A stretch of 64,000 nucleotides of DNA from Comamonadaceae bacterium. Its GTDB lineage: Bacteria > Pseudomonadota > Gammaproteobacteria > Burkholderiales > Burkholderiaceae_C. Shown one piece after another: positions 32,988-43,366 of the stretch (position 1 is the stretch's first letter; each line of letters opens with the position of its first letter). The stretch lies in NCBI GenBank assembly GCA_947373245.1, contig CANBWY010000001.1, positions 1 through 64,000 of the forward strand, given 5' to 3'. Made by a program: the position numbers and the translations under genes. Below the pieces are notes generated by a model that ran no database searches, was not told the origin of the DNA, and saw only the letters and a list, made by a program, of their open reading frames with translations.

Positions 32988-34399
32988 GGCGTCATTTCCT
33001 TTTTGTTGTTGTCGTGACAGGCGGTAATGGCATCGATCACGCGCTCCATCTTCATAAAGCGCGAGCCTTTGACGAGCACGCTGCCGAGTTGGGGCAGCTG
33101 CTGCGTCACGTGGTGGTTCAACGCTTCGATGGTGGCCAGGTGCTGCGCGTTGGCGCCGCAGGCTTGTGCAGTGAAGGCCGTCAATTCGCCCAAGCACAGC
33201 ACATGGTCAATTCCCATGTGTGCGGCGTGCAGTCCTACCTCTTGGTGGAACTCTGGGCCTTGCGTGCCCACCTCACCCATGTCGCCCAACACCAGCAGAC
33301 GTGGCGCAGGCAACTCGGCCAACACATCGATGGCGGCACGCACAGAGTCGGGGTTGGCGTTGTAGGTGTCGTCCACCACGGTGATGGTGCGTCCTTGGCA
33401 AGCAATGCCAAAGGCCCGCGAACGTCCTTTCACGGGCTCAAAACTCTGAAGGCCTTTGGCAATGACATCCAAAGGCACGCCCGCAGCCAATGCACAAGCG
33501 GTAGCGGCCAAGGCATTGCCGACGTTGTGGCGGCCAGCAATGTGCAGCTGCGTGTGCAACACGCCTGCGGGTGTTTGGGCTTCGACAGCCCAGTGGTCGT
33601 TCAACCAATCCGCCTTGCGCAATTGCACCTCGGCCTCCCCCACCATGGAAAAACGCAGGCACTGGCGTTGGCCTGCCAGACGTTGCCACAGCGGTGTGTA
33701 GTCGTCATGTGCAGGGAACACGGCAATGCCGTTCGCCGGCAAAGCCAAGATAACTTCGCCGTTTTCTTGCGCCACCGCGTCGACGCTGGCCATGTACTCT
33801 TGGTGTTCGCGCTGGGCGTTGTTGACCAAGGCCACGGTGGCTTGCGTCATGTCAGCCAAACCGGCAATTTCACCCGGGTGGTTCATGCCCAACTCCACCA
33901 CCGCGCTGCGGTGGTGGGCGCGCAAGCGCAGCAAGGTTTGCGGCACACCGATGTCGTTGTTCAAATTGCCTTGCGTGGCCAAGGCATCGTCCCCCAAGCC
34001 TGCATGCAAGATGCTGGCGATCATTTGGGTGACCGTGGTTTTGCCGTTGCTGCCGGTCACCGCAATCACCGGTAAGCTGAATTGGCTGCGCCAAGCTTTG
34101 GCCAACTGGCCCAAGGCAATGCGTGTGTCGGCCACTTCAATGCCAGCCAATTGGGCTGCCTCTAAACCGTGATGGGCCAGTGCTGCTGTGGCGCCGCTGG
34201 CAGCGACTTGTGGCAAAAAGTCATTGGCGTCAAAGCGCTCACCTTTCAAGGCCACAAACAAGTCACCGGCTTGGCAGGTACGGCTGTCGGTGTTGACGCG
34301 CTGGATGCGCAAGCTGGCATCGCCGTGCACCTCCGCGCGGCGCTGTGCGCCAGCCAACCATTGCTGGATCTGCGTCAAGCTGAGGTTCATGTCAGACAT
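32978..34399 (-). CDS. murF: UDP-N-acetylmuramoyl-tripeptide--D-alanyl-D-alanine ligase
   Basis: [30 protein letters not shown]. Confidence 0.95.
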   Translation of the reverse strand: MSDMNLSLTQIQQWLAGAQRRAEVHGDASLRIQRVNTDSRTCQAGDLFVALKGERFDANDFLPQVAASGATAALAHHGLEAAQLAGIEVADTRIALGQLAKAWRSQFSLPVIAVTGSNGKTTVTQMIASILHAGLGDDALATQGNLNNDIGVPQTLLRLRAHHRSAVVELGMNHPGEIAGLADMTQATVALVNNAQREHQEYMASVDAVAQENGEVILALPANGIAVFPAHDDYTPLWQRLAGQRQCLRFSMVGEAEVQLRKADWLNDHWAVEAQTPAGVLHTQLHIAGRHNVGNALAATACALAAGVPLDVIAKGLQSFEPVKGRSRAFGIACQGRTITVVDDTYNANPDSVRAAIDVLAELPAPRLLVLGDMGEVGTQGPEFHQEVGLHAAHMGIDHVLCLGELTAFTAQACGANAQHLATIEALNHHVTQQLPQLGSVLVKGSRFMKMERVIDAITACHDNNKKEMTPCC

Positions 34400-35930
34400 G
34401 TGCCCTCCCGGTTTTGGCACGGTGTGCCAGCGCCTCACGCGCATGCAGCACATCGCTGAAGGGATGTTTGATACCCGCGATGTCTTGGTAGTCCTCGTGG
34501 CCTTTGCCTGCAATCAGCACCACGTCTTGCGCACGTGCATGCAGCACCGTTTGCGCAATCGCTTGCGCGCGGTCCGCCATGACGAGGGCGCGATCGGCAT
34601 GCTGCAAACCTGCCAACATGTGATTCAAAATAATTTGCGGGTCTTCGCTGCGTGGGTTGTCGCTGGTGAGCACCACGTGTTGTGCATAGCGTTCAGCGGC
34701 AGCCGCCATCAAGGGGCGTTTGGCGGCATCGCGGTCACCGCCACAACCCAACACACAGGTCAAAGCACCACCCCGCAATTGCGCCAGCGGCAACAAGGCT
34801 TGTACGGCTTGGGCCACTGCGTCCGGCGTGTGTGCGTAGTCGATCACCACCAAAGGCTCACCGGCCTCGCCCATGTGTTGCATGCGGCCCGGCACAGCGG
34901 GCAAGGCACGGCAGGCCTGCACAGCGTCTGCCAAGCTGTGGCCCATGGCGCGCAAACAGGCGATGACACCCAACACATTGCTCACGTTGTAGTGACCCAC
35001 CCAATGGGTGTGCAACGCGTGCGCCTCTTGGCCTTGCACCACGTCAAAGTTCAAACCCAAAATTCCGAGCTGAATGTGGCGCGCCACGATGTGCTGCGCG
35101 CCCATCGCGGCATCAGCGACATGCGCGACATCCGTGACATCAACCGCACACGACACAGTCCACACCGACACACCACCGCGCGCTTGCAGCTGTGCGGCCA
35201 GTGCCGCGCCCTGTGCATCATCCACATTCACCACGGCAGCTTGCAAACCCGACCAGTTGAACAAGGCCAATTTGGCTTGCCAATAATTGGCCATGTCGCC
35301 GTGGTAATCCAAATGGTCTTGTGTGAAATTGGTGAACATGGCCACGCGTACTTGCGTGCCATCCAGACGATGCTCTGCCAAGCCAATGGACGAGGCTTCG
35401 ATCGCGCACGCGTGCACACCTGCATCGGCCATGTCACGCAAGCGTGCTTGTAACAACACGGGGTCTGGCGTGGTCATGCCCGTGACTTCGAGCCGGTCAA
35501 CCTCGCCCACGCCCAAGGTGCCCACAACGGCGCAACGCTTGCCCAAGTTTTGCAAGGCATGCGCCAACCACCACGCGGTGGATGTTTTGCCGTTGGTGCC
35601 CGTGATGGCCACCACGTCCAACGCTTGGCTGGGTTGTTCGTAATACGCGGCAGCAATCAGACCGCTGGCGGCTTTCAAGCCGTCATAGGAGGCGATGGCT
35701 TCGTTGCTCGCCCAAGCGAAGCTCTCCGCACCGGCCTGTTCCACCACGCAAGCCGTGGCACCTTGCTTCAAGGCAGAGGCCACAAATTGTCGGCCATCTG
35801 TCACACCACCGGGCCAAGCGATGAAGCCATCGCCCGCGCCCACACGGCGGCTGTCGGTGTGCAACACGCCACGCACCTGGGCATGCAACCACTGCGCAGC
35901 TTCTTGAGGGCTATGAAGTCGCTTCATCAA
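34392..35930 (-). CDS. murE: UDP-N-acetylmuramoyl-L-alanyl-D-glutamate--2,6-diaminopimelate ligase
   Basis: [28 protein letters not shown] (DNPR motif); CVLGCGGDRDAAKRPLM. Confidence 0.95.
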   Translation of the reverse strand: MMKRLHSPQEAAQWLHAQVRGVLHTDSRRVGAGDGFIAWPGGVTDGRQFVASALKQGATACVVEQAGAESFAWASNEAIASYDGLKAASGLIAAAYYEQPSQALDVVAITGTNGKTSTAWWLAHALQNLGKRCAVVGTLGVGEVDRLEVTGMTTPDPVLLQARLRDMADAGVHACAIEASSIGLAEHRLDGTQVRVAMFTNFTQDHLDYHGDMANYWQAKLALFNWSGLQAAVVNVDDAQGAALAAQLQARGGVSVWTVSCAVDVTDVAHVADAAMGAQHIVARHIQLGILGLNFDVVQGQEAHALHTHWVGHYNVSNVLGVIACLRAMGHSLADAVQACRALPAVPGRMQHMGEAGEPLVVIDYAHTPDAVAQAVQALLPLAQLRGGALTCVLGCGGDRDAAKRPLMAAAAERYAQHVVLTSDNPRSEDPQIILNHMLAGLQHADRALVMADRAQAIAQTVLHARAQDVVLIAGKGHEDYQDIAGIKHPFSDVLHAREALAHRAKTGRAHV

Positions 35931-37663
35931 AACGACTCCTTTTCAACTTGGGTCACCACTTGGGGTTTGACCGCCATGTCGGGCTGCACGCCCATCATGC
36001 GCAACGTTTGTTGCACGGTTTGGCTGAACACAGGGGCCGCCACATCGCCACCGAAATACGCACCGTTGGTGGGTTCATCCACCATCACGGCCACCACGAT
36101 GCGGGGATTGTCGATAGGCGCGATGCCCACAAAGAAGCCACGGTACTTTTTGCTGGCGTAGCCTTTGCCTTCCACCTTGTGCGCGGTACCGGTTTTGCCA
36201 CCCACCGAGTAGCCCATGGTTTGCGCCTTGGGTGCCGTGCCACCTTGGATGGTCACCAGGTGCAACATGTTGCGCATGGCAGCTGCATTTTTCACAGAAA
36301 ACACCCGCGCACCGGTGGCGGCTTGATCGGTCTTGAGCAAACTCACAGGCACCACCTCGCCATCGTGAGCGAACACGGTGTAGGCCTGCGCCAGCTGAAA
36401 CAAGCTGGCAGACAAACCGTAGCCATAGCTCATCGTGGCCTGCTCAATGGGACGCCATGTTTTGTAAGCGCGCAACTTGCCAGACACCGCCCCGGGGAAT
36501 GGCACATGCGGTTTTTGACCCAAACCCACCTGTGTGAACACTTCCCACATGTCATGCGGCTCCATTTGCAACGCCAACTTAGACGCCCCAATGTTGCTGG
36601 ACTTCTGAATTACTTGATTGATGGTCAATAGGCCATGGGCGTGTTCATCGGTGATGGTGGCGGTACCCACCTTGAACTTGCCATTGCCAATTTGGATCGT
36701 GCTCTCTGGCGTCACAAGTCCTTTTTCCAGCGCTAAGCCAACCACGATGGGTTTCATCGTCGAGCCCGGCTCAAAGGTGTCAGTCAGCGCGCGGTTGCGC
36801 AACTGCGCACCGCTCAAATTACCGCGCTGGCCTGGTGAATAGCTGGGGTAGTTAGTCAACGCCAAAATCTCGCCCGTTTTGACATCAAGCACAACCACAC
36901 TGCCTGCTGCGGCCTTGTTGCTCAGCACGGCTTCTTTGATTTTTTCATACGCAAAGTACTGCACTTTGCTGTCGATGCTCAGTTGCAAATCTTGACCATC
37001 CACAGGCGGCACCATTTCGCCAATGTCTTCTACGACGTGGCCAAACCGGTCTTTGATGACGTGACGCGAACCGGCCTTGCCGCCCAAGTCATGGTTGAAG
37101 GTCAACTCCACGCCTTCTTGCCCCAAGTTCTCGACATTGGTGAAGCCCACGACGTGCGCCACCGACTCGCCCTCTGGGTAAATGCGCTTGTATTCTTTGC
37201 GGTCGTACACGCCTTTGATCTTGAGATCGGCAATGTTTTTAGCCACGGACTCATCGACTTGGCGCTTGAGCCAGACAAAGGTCTTGTCTTCGTTTTGCAG
37301 CTTCTTATCGAGCTCGGCGCCACTCATACCCAGCAACTTGGCCAAGGTTTTGAGCTTGGCGGGATCGCGCTCCATGTCTTCCGGGTTGGCCCAAATGCTG
37401 GGCACAGGCACGCTAGAGGCCAAGATGTTGCCATTGCGGTCCAAAATGCGGCCACGGTTGGCTGGCAAATCGAGCGTGCGCACAAAACGCACCGCGCCTT
37501 GATGTTTGAAGAAGGCGTTGTCAATCACTTGCACATAGGCAGCGCGCGCCACCAAACCCAAAAAGCCCGCGGCAATGACGGCCACGATGAACTGGCTGCG
37601 CCAGATAGGCGTCTTGCTGGCCAGCAAGGGGCTGGAGGTGTACTGCACGCTGCGGCTGCTCAT
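35927..37663 (-). CDS. ftsI: Peptidoglycan D,D-transpeptidase FtsI (PBP3)
   Basis: PGSTMKPIVVGLAL active site (STMK), KSSN, VGGKTGTAHKV. Confidence 0.95.
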   Translation of the reverse strand: MSSRSVQYTSSPLLASKTPIWRSQFIVAVIAAGFLGLVARAAYVQVIDNAFFKHQGAVRFVRTLDLPANRGRILDRNGNILASSVPVPSIWANPEDMERDPAKLKTLAKLLGMSGAELDKKLQNEDKTFVWLKRQVDESVAKNIADLKIKGVYDRKEYKRIYPEGESVAHVVGFTNVENLGQEGVELTFNHDLGGKAGSRHVIKDRFGHVVEDIGEMVPPVDGQDLQLSIDSKVQYFAYEKIKEAVLSNKAAAGSVVVLDVKTGEILALTNYPSYSPGQRGNLSGAQLRNRALTDTFEPGSTMKPIVVGLALEKGLVTPESTIQIGNGKFKVGTATITDEHAHGLLTINQVIQKSSNIGASKLALQMEPHDMWEVFTQVGLGQKPHVPFPGAVSGKLRAYKTWRPIEQATMSYGYGLSASLFQLAQAYTVFAHDGEVVPVSLLKTDQAATGARVFSVKNAAAMRNMLHLVTIQGGTAPKAQTMGYSVGGKTGTAHKVEGKGYASKKYRGFFVGIAPIDNPRIVVAVMVDEPTNGAYFGGDVAAPVFSQTVQQTLRMMGVQPDMAVKPQVVTQVEKESF

Positions 37664-37965
37664 GGGTGAACCTCCACAGCATCAGAGGCAGAGGCCGCAG
37701 CCCCACCTATCTTGGCGTATTGCGTGATGGCAGGCGTGATGGTGTGCATGTGCAGCTGCTCGCGCGCCAACTTCTCCACACGCAGCGGCGTGGCTTGTGC
37801 GCGACGGTCCACATCCAGGCGGTCGTTTTCAATTTCCAAACGGCGGGCTTCTTGGGTGGCTCGGTCAATCTCGGTGGTCAATGCACGCGACTCATATTGC
37901 GTGCGCACCAGATACAGGGCACTGACCATCACGGCCAACCACAACAAGAAGCTCACGCGGCTCAT
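37660..37965 (-). CDS. ftsL: Cell division protein FtsL
   Basis: Short single-TM coiled-coil protein between ftsI and rsmH. Confidence 0.88.
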   Translation of the reverse strand: MSRVSFLLWLAVMVSALYLVRTQYESRALTTEIDRATQEARRLEIENDRLDVDRRAQATPLRVEKLAREQLHMHTITPAITQYAKIGGAAASASDAVEVHP

Positions 37966-38879
37966 GCGCCCGCTCCCAAACGCTCAGCCACACGCATGAT
38001 GGCACTGCGTGAGCGGGGGTTGCCCGCCACTTCCGCCACACTGGGCTTGACGCGATCAATCGCCTTGAAGTCCATCACCTTGGGTGCGGCAAATGGCGCA
38101 CGACGGTCATACACCTCACGCGAATGCTGTGTGATGAACTGTTTGACGATGCGGTCTTCCAAGGAATGGAAACTGATCACCGCCAAGCGCCCACCGGGAC
38201 GCAAAACATGCAAAGTTGCCGTTAACGCTTGTTGCAACTCCTCAAGCTCGGCATTGATGAAAATCCGAAAAGCCTGAAATGTGCGCGTTGCAGGGTCCTT
38301 GCCCGGCTCGCGGGTTTTGACCGTGTCAGCCACGAGCTTGGCCAGTTCAGCGGTGGATGTAGGCACGCCCCGTTCTTGTCGGCGAGCATCAATCGCCTTT
38401 GCAATCTGTAAAGCAAACCGTTCTTCGCCATATTCACGTATCACCTCCGCGATGTGTTGAACTTCCGCCTCGGCTAGCCATTCAGACACGCTTTGGCCAC
38501 GGGTGGTGTCCATGCGCATGTCTAAAGGGCCATCGTTTCGGAAGGAGAAACCGCGTGCTGGATTGTCGATCTGAGGTGAGCTCACCCCCAGATCCATCAG
38601 CACGCCGTCGATCGAGCCCGCGTCTAACTCGCCCAAGTGCGTGAAGCCTTGGTGGCGAATCGAAAAACGTGGGTCTTGAATTTGCTCAGCCGCTGCAATG
38701 GCGTCCAAATCTTTGTCAAAGGCAATCAATCGCCCCTTGGGTGAAAGCTTGGACAAGATGAGACGGGAGTGCCCGCCACGGCCAAAGGTCGCGTCTACAT
38801 AGGTTCCGTCCGGCTGGATGTCGAGAGCATCGACAGCTTCGCTGAGTAGGACGGTGGTGTGCTGCCAGGGCGTGTCCAC
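37962..38879 (-). CDS. rsmH: 16S rRNA (cytosine(1402)-N(4))-methyltransferase
   Basis: [39 protein letters not shown]. Confidence 0.97.
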   Translation of the reverse strand: MDTPWQHTTVLLSEAVDALDIQPDGTYVDATFGRGGHSRLILSKLSPKGRLIAFDKDLDAIAAAEQIQDPRFSIRHQGFTHLGELDAGSIDGVLMDLGVSSPQIDNPARGFSFRNDGPLDMRMDTTRGQSVSEWLAEAEVQHIAEVIREYGEERFALQIAKAIDARRQERGVPTSTAELAKLVADTVKTREPGKDPATRTFQAFRIFINAELEELQQALTATLHVLRPGGRLAVISFHSLEDRIVKQFITQHSREVYDRRAPFAAPKVMDFKAIDRVKPSVAEVAGNPRSRSAIMRVAERLGAGA

Positions 38880-38888
38880 CGCGATCCT

Positions 38889-39317
38889 TTAAAAAGAGAA
38901 TTCCTTGAACACATCGGGCATCTCGCCCTGCATGGCTTGGGCTTCTTGCGCTTCGTAAGTCGCCTTGTCCCAAAGTTCAAAGTGGTTACCCATGCCAAGC
39001 AGCATGGTGTCCTTGCTGATGCCCGCCGCCGTGCGCAACTCTGGCGAGATGAGGACGCGACCCGTGCCGTCCATCTCCACATCCATCGCATTGCCTAAGA
39101 AAATGCGTTTCCACCATTGCGCACTCATGGGGAGTGCGGCAATGCGTTCACGGAACTTTTCCCACTCGGTGCGCGGGAAGATCATCAAACAGCCATGGGG
39201 GTGACGCGTGACCGTGAGTTGCCCTGCCGCTGTTGCACTCAAGACGTCGCGATGCCGTGTCGGCACCGACAGACGGCCTTTGGCGTCAAGACTCAGCGAT
39301 GAAGCACCCTGGAACAC
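38889..39317 (-). CDS. mraZ: Transcriptional regulator MraZ
   Basis: [23 protein letters not shown]; probable GTG start at 39317 preceded by AAAAAGG. Confidence 0.93.
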   Translation of the reverse strand: MFQGASSLSLDAKGRLSVPTRHRDVLSATAAGQLTVTRHPHGCLMIFPRTEWEKFRERIAALPMSAQWWKRIFLGNAMDVEMDGTGRVLISPELRTAAGISKDTMLLGMGNHFELWDKATYEAQEAQAMQGEMPDVFKEFSF

Positions 39318-39375
39318 GTGGCGAACCTTTTTCCCTTGGCAAACAAAACAAACAACCAGCGGGAAAAGGCTCAAG

Positions 39376-39412
39376 GCACTTTTCACCACTTAATTGCACT
39401 TATTTGCACTGT
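39376..39412 (-). promoter_or_regulatory. Putative MraZ operator (four 10-bp-phased AGTG boxes)
   Basis: Minus strand reads ACAGTGCAAATAAGTGCAATTAAGTGGTGAAAAGTGC; AGTG complements begin at + positions 39377, 39387, 39397, 39407. Confidence 0.75.
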
Positions 39413-39570
39413 AGCAGGAAAACGCCTTCTCAACACTTATTTTGGTGATTTTTTCAATGAAATCAACAACTTACAGCGACTTCAACATTTACGAGAAAGG
39501 TTGAAAATCGTTATGAATGAAGCACTTAGCAAAGGTACTAAAAGTGTCGTATGAAGAGAATTGGACATAA

Positions 39571-39598
39571 AAAAAGCAGGCCGTGAAGCCTGCTTTTT
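39571..39598 (-). terminator. Intrinsic terminator downstream of the dksA-family gene
   Basis: Perfect 11-bp stem AAAAAGCAGGC/GCCTGCTTTTT with 6-nt loop, poly-T on both strands. Confidence 0.85.
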
Positions 39599-39621
39599 GA
39601 GGATTTTTGGCAGTTTCGTCC

Positions 39622-40893
39622 TCAATCTCCGAACATACGCTGCTTGATCTCACGGCGTTCTTGCGCTTCCAACGACAAACTGGCGGTGGGACGCGCCAAC
39701 AAGCGGCCAACACCAATGGCTTCGCCGGTCTCGTCACAGTAGCCGTAATCACCGCTGTCGATGCGATGGATCGATTGCTCAATTTTCTTAAGCAACTTGC
39801 GCTCGCGGTCGCGTGTGCGCAACTCCAAGGCGTGCTCTTCTTCAATCGTGGCGCGATCGGCAGGATCGGGCACCACCACCGTGTCTTCGCGCAGATGCTC
39901 GGTGGTTTCGCTGGCATTGCTCAACACTTCGTTCTTCAAATGAACGAGTTTGAGGCGGAAAAATGCCATTTGGGTTTCATTCATGTACTCGCTGTCAGGC
40001 ATGGCGATGATTTCTGCATCGGTCAGTTGGTCAGCCGTTTTGGTCTTCCAGTTATCAGCGAGCTTGGCGTCTTTTTTAGGTATCACAGGAACAATGGTTG
40101 GAGCAGAGGGGGCCGTCATCGGCATAAAGCTGTTCTTGGCTGCGTTGGACGCAACCACTTGAGCAGGCGGGGGAGGAACCAAAGCCGCCATTTTGGCCGC
40201 TCTGGAGTTTTTCTTGTGCACCACAGGGGTGTAACCAGGAATGATGGGGGTCACATGCACCACGGGTGCAGGCGCTGCCGCCACGGACTTGGTTTTTGGT
40301 GTTTTAGCGACTTTGGCTGGTTTTTCAGCCTTGGCGACAACCGCCTTGCCCGTCACAGGTTTGACGGCCTTGGTTGGGGTGGTTTTTGCCACAGGTGCCT
40401 TTTTGGCGGGGACCGCCTTGGCAGGCTTGGCGGCGACTTTGGTCGTCACCGGTTTAACAGCACTTTTCACAGCCACTTTAGCAGGCGCTTTAAGGGGCGA
40501 TTTGACCGTTTTGGCGGGCGCTTTCACAGCCACTTTCGGGGCCGCCTTTGCAGGGGCTTTCACTGGCGCCTTTGCCAATGTTTTGACCAATGTCTTTTGG
40601 GCTACCGCTTTTTTAGCAGGAGCGACAGGCTTTTTAACAATCACTTTTTTTGCCGCCACCTTGGGGGAGGCAGCTTTCGTTGCAACCCCTTTCTGAGCCG
40701 TCACCTTCTTGGCAACCACTTTTTTCGGGACCGCTTTGACTGGAACGGCTTTTTTAGCCACCGTCTTGGCAGGCGCTTTCACGGACTTGACTGGCGTCTT
40801 GACCGCCACAGGTTTCTTCACGGCCGTCTTGGCCGTCGCTTTTGTAGCGAGAACAGGCTTCTTAGAAGCGATTTTCTTGGATTTGGCAGTCAC
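39622..40893 (-). CDS. dksA: DksA/TraR-family RNA polymerase-binding protein with long Lys/Ala/Pro-rich N-terminal extension
   Basis: C-terminus has DPADRATIEEEHALELRTRDRERKLLKKIEQ...GDYGYCDETGEAIGVGRLLARPTASLSLEAQERRE. Likely GTG start at 40893 after GAGGAGA. Confidence 0.85.
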   Translation of the reverse strand: MTAKSKKIASKKPVLATKATAKTAVKKPVAVKTPVKSVKAPAKTVAKKAVPVKAVPKKVVAKKVTAQKGVATKAASPKVAAKKVIVKKPVAPAKKAVAQKTLVKTLAKAPVKAPAKAAPKVAVKAPAKTVKSPLKAPAKVAVKSAVKPVTTKVAAKPAKAVPAKKAPVAKTTPTKAVKPVTGKAVVAKAEKPAKVAKTPKTKSVAAAPAPVVHVTPIIPGYTPVVHKKNSRAAKMAALVPPPPAQVVASNAAKNSFMPMTAPSAPTIVPVIPKKDAKLADNWKTKTADQLTDAEIIAMPDSEYMNETQMAFFRLKLVHLKNEVLSNASETTEHLREDTVVVPDPADRATIEEEHALELRTRDRERKLLKKIEQSIHRIDSGDYGYCDETGEAIGVGRLLARPTASLSLEAQERREIKQRMFGD

Positions 40894-41040
40894 TGTGGGT
40901 CTCCTCGCAGTCTTCGGCCGCACGGGTGTGCTGGGTGATGTCTCACGGATAGGCGAGGCATCAAGGCTTGGGGCTGGCGCGCGGGATTGTAGCCACAATC
41001 CCCAGGGCGACATCAAATTTGCAAAAACTGCCATATTTCA

Positions 41041-42105
41041 TCAAACCAATGACTGATCGAGACCTTGAATCAAAATGTCTTTGGGCAGGTCGATGCCAAT
41101 GAACACCATTTTGCTAACGCGCTCTTCGCCTTCGGCCCAATCGGGGCCCAAATCACTGCCCATCAACTGGTGCACGCCTTGGAAAATGACTTTTTTATCC
41201 GTGCCCTTCATATTGAGCACGCCTTTGTAGCGCAGCATCTTGGGGCCGTAGATATTGACGATGGCGCCCAAGAAGTCTTCCAGCTTGGCGGGGTCAAATT
41301 TGCGCTTGGACTTGTAGACGAAGCTTTTCACATCGTCGTCATAGTGGTGGTGATGGCCCTGCCCGTGGTCATGGTCATGCGCGTGCGACGGATGGTTGCA
41401 ATGCTCGCCGTGTTCATGGTCATGGTGATCGTGCGTGTGGTTGTGTCCGTCATCGGCCAAAAAGTCAGGGTCAATGTCCAGCTTGGCGTTCAAGTTGAAC
41501 CCGCGCAGGTCAAACACTTCGGCCAAGGACACCTCGCCAAAGTGCACCACTTTTTGTGGGGCGCGTGGGTTCATGTGCTTCAAGCGGTGCTGCAAGGCAT
41601 CCAACTCAGCGGGCGACACCAAATCGGCCTTGCTGATGAAGATTTGGTCCGCAAACCCCACTTGACGACGCGCTTCTTGACGGTCGTTGAGCTGTTGGGC
41701 CGCATGTTTGGCATCCACCAAGGTCAAGATCGAGTCAAGTAAAAAGCTCTCCGCAATTTCGTCATCCATGAAGAAGGTTTGCGCCACCGGGCCTGGATCG
41801 GCCAAGCCGGTGGTCTCGATCACCACGCGGTCGAAGTGGAGCAGACCTTTGCGTTTTTTGGCTGCCAACAGTTGCAAGGTGGTGCGCAAGTCTTCGCGGA
41901 TGGTGCAGCACACGCAACCGTTGTTCATCTGGATGATTTGCTCGTTGGTGTCTGACACCAAGATCTCGTTGTCGATGTTTTCTTCGCCAAACTCGTTTTC
42001 GATGATGGCAATTTTTTGGCCGTGCGCCTCGGTCAGCACGCGCTTCAACAGGGTGGTTTTGCCCGAGCCCAAAAAGCCGGTCAGGATGGTGGCGGGGATC
42101 AACAT
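41041..42105 (-). CDS. COG0523/CobW-family GTPase (putative metallochaperone) with His-rich loop
   Basis: GFLGSGKTTLLKRVL (Walker A), GCVCCTI (CxCC), His-rich HNHTHDHHDHEHGEHCNHPSHAHDHDHGQGHHHH. Confidence 0.9.
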   Translation of the reverse strand: MLIPATILTGFLGSGKTTLLKRVLTEAHGQKIAIIENEFGEENIDNEILVSDTNEQIIQMNNGCVCCTIREDLRTTLQLLAAKKRKGLLHFDRVVIETTGLADPGPVAQTFFMDDEIAESFLLDSILTLVDAKHAAQQLNDRQEARRQVGFADQIFISKADLVSPAELDALQHRLKHMNPRAPQKVVHFGEVSLAEVFDLRGFNLNAKLDIDPDFLADDGHNHTHDHHDHEHGEHCNHPSHAHDHDHGQGHHHHYDDDVKSFVYKSKRKFDPAKLEDFLGAIVNIYGPKMLRYKGVLNMKGTDKKVIFQGVHQLMGSDLGPDWAEGEERVSKMVFIGIDLPKDILIQGLDQSLV

Positions 42106-42126
42106 GAGAGAGCCTTGTGAAATAAC

Positions 42127-43353
42127 TTAATGAGCCAATATTGTGGCCGAGCTGGCTTTTTCAACCAATTCCGCGGCTTTCACGACCACCAGCCCCTTGA
42201 GGTATTCGCCCTCAGGGAAGGTCAAGGTCATGGGATGGTCGGGCGCGCCTTGCATGCGTTCGCTGATGTAGCCGTCGCACGGCGCGTCAATCCCCGCCGA
42301 CGCGATGATTTTGTGGAACAAGTCGGCGCTGATGCCACCCGAGCAGCTGTAGGTGAACAACACGCCACCTGGCTCCAGCAGCTTGAAGGCCAAGCGGTTG
42401 ATGTCTTTGTAAGCACGCGCGGCCCGGTCAGCGTGTGCGGCAGTCGGCGCAAACTTCGGCGGGTCGAGCACGATGGCGTCAAACGTGCGGCCTTCTTGGA
42501 TGAATTGGCGCAGCGAGGCGTTCACATCCGCATCCATCATGGTGGTGCGTGCGGCATCAAAGCCATTCAGCGCCACGTTGGCTTTGGCCAGTTCAATCGC
42601 GGGGCCGGATGAATCAATCGACATCACATGTGCCGCACCGCCGGCCAACGCGGCCACGGTGAAACCACCGGTGTAGCAATAGCAGTTGAGCACGCGCTGG
42701 AACTGCAAGCGACGGGCGTAATCGGCAAACTTTTTGCGGCTGTCACGTTGGTCCAAATAGAAACCGGTCTTGTGACCCTCGGCCACGTCGAGTGATAACT
42801 GCCAATCGTGCTCACGCAGCACCACGCCTGTGGCGCCCTCGCCCCGCAGCCAGCCCGTCACTTCAGGCAAGCCTTCGAGCTTGCGCACGTTGGAGTCTGA
42901 GCGTTCGTAGAGTTTGGTCAAGCCGGTTTGTGCCAGCAACGCGTCGGCAATCACAGACTTCCAGCGCTCCGTGCCACAAGAGAGAAATGAGGCCACCAAG
43001 GTTTCGTCATAGCGATCCACGATGAGGCCAGGCAAACCGTCAGACTCGCCATGAATCAATCGCACGCCATTGCTTTGAATGTCGAAACGGCTGCGCGCTG
43101 CGATGGCGCGCGCAATCGAGGACTTGAAGAATGAGGCGTCAATGCGCTGGCCTTCGTCAAAACTCCAAATACGCGCGCGAATTTTGGATTCGGGGCTGAA
43201 CGAGGCCCAGCCAAGGAACTGGCCGTCATTCGATTCCACACGCACGGTTTCACCCGCATCGCCACTGCCTTTGGCAATGGCACCATCAAAAATCCACGGG
43301 TGGCGGCGCAGCGCGGAGCGCTCTTTGCCTTCTCTTAACTTGATTGATTTCAT
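42127..43353 (-). CDS. Class I SAM-dependent rRNA methyltransferase (RlmI-like)
   Basis: PUA-like N-terminus (RRHPWIFDGAI), FYLDQRDSR, VLNCYCYTGGF, LDPPKFAP. Confidence 0.88.
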   Translation of the reverse strand: MKSIKLREGKERSALRRHPWIFDGAIAKGSGDAGETVRVESNDGQFLGWASFSPESKIRARIWSFDEGQRIDASFFKSSIARAIAARSRFDIQSNGVRLIHGESDGLPGLIVDRYDETLVASFLSCGTERWKSVIADALLAQTGLTKLYERSDSNVRKLEGLPEVTGWLRGEGATGVVLREHDWQLSLDVAEGHKTGFYLDQRDSRKKFADYARRLQFQRVLNCYCYTGGFTVAALAGGAAHVMSIDSSGPAIELAKANVALNGFDAARTTMMDADVNASLRQFIQEGRTFDAIVLDPPKFAPTAAHADRAARAYKDINRLAFKLLEPGGVLFTYSCSGGISADLFHKIIASAGIDAPCDGYISERMQGAPDHPMTLTFPEGEYLKGLVVVKAAELVEKASSATILAH

Positions 43354-43366
43354 CTCACCATTGTCG

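Noticed and set aside
41333-41453. CAT/GTG-rich repetitive stretch
   Set aside because: Explained by the His-rich loop codons of the COG0523 GTPase.
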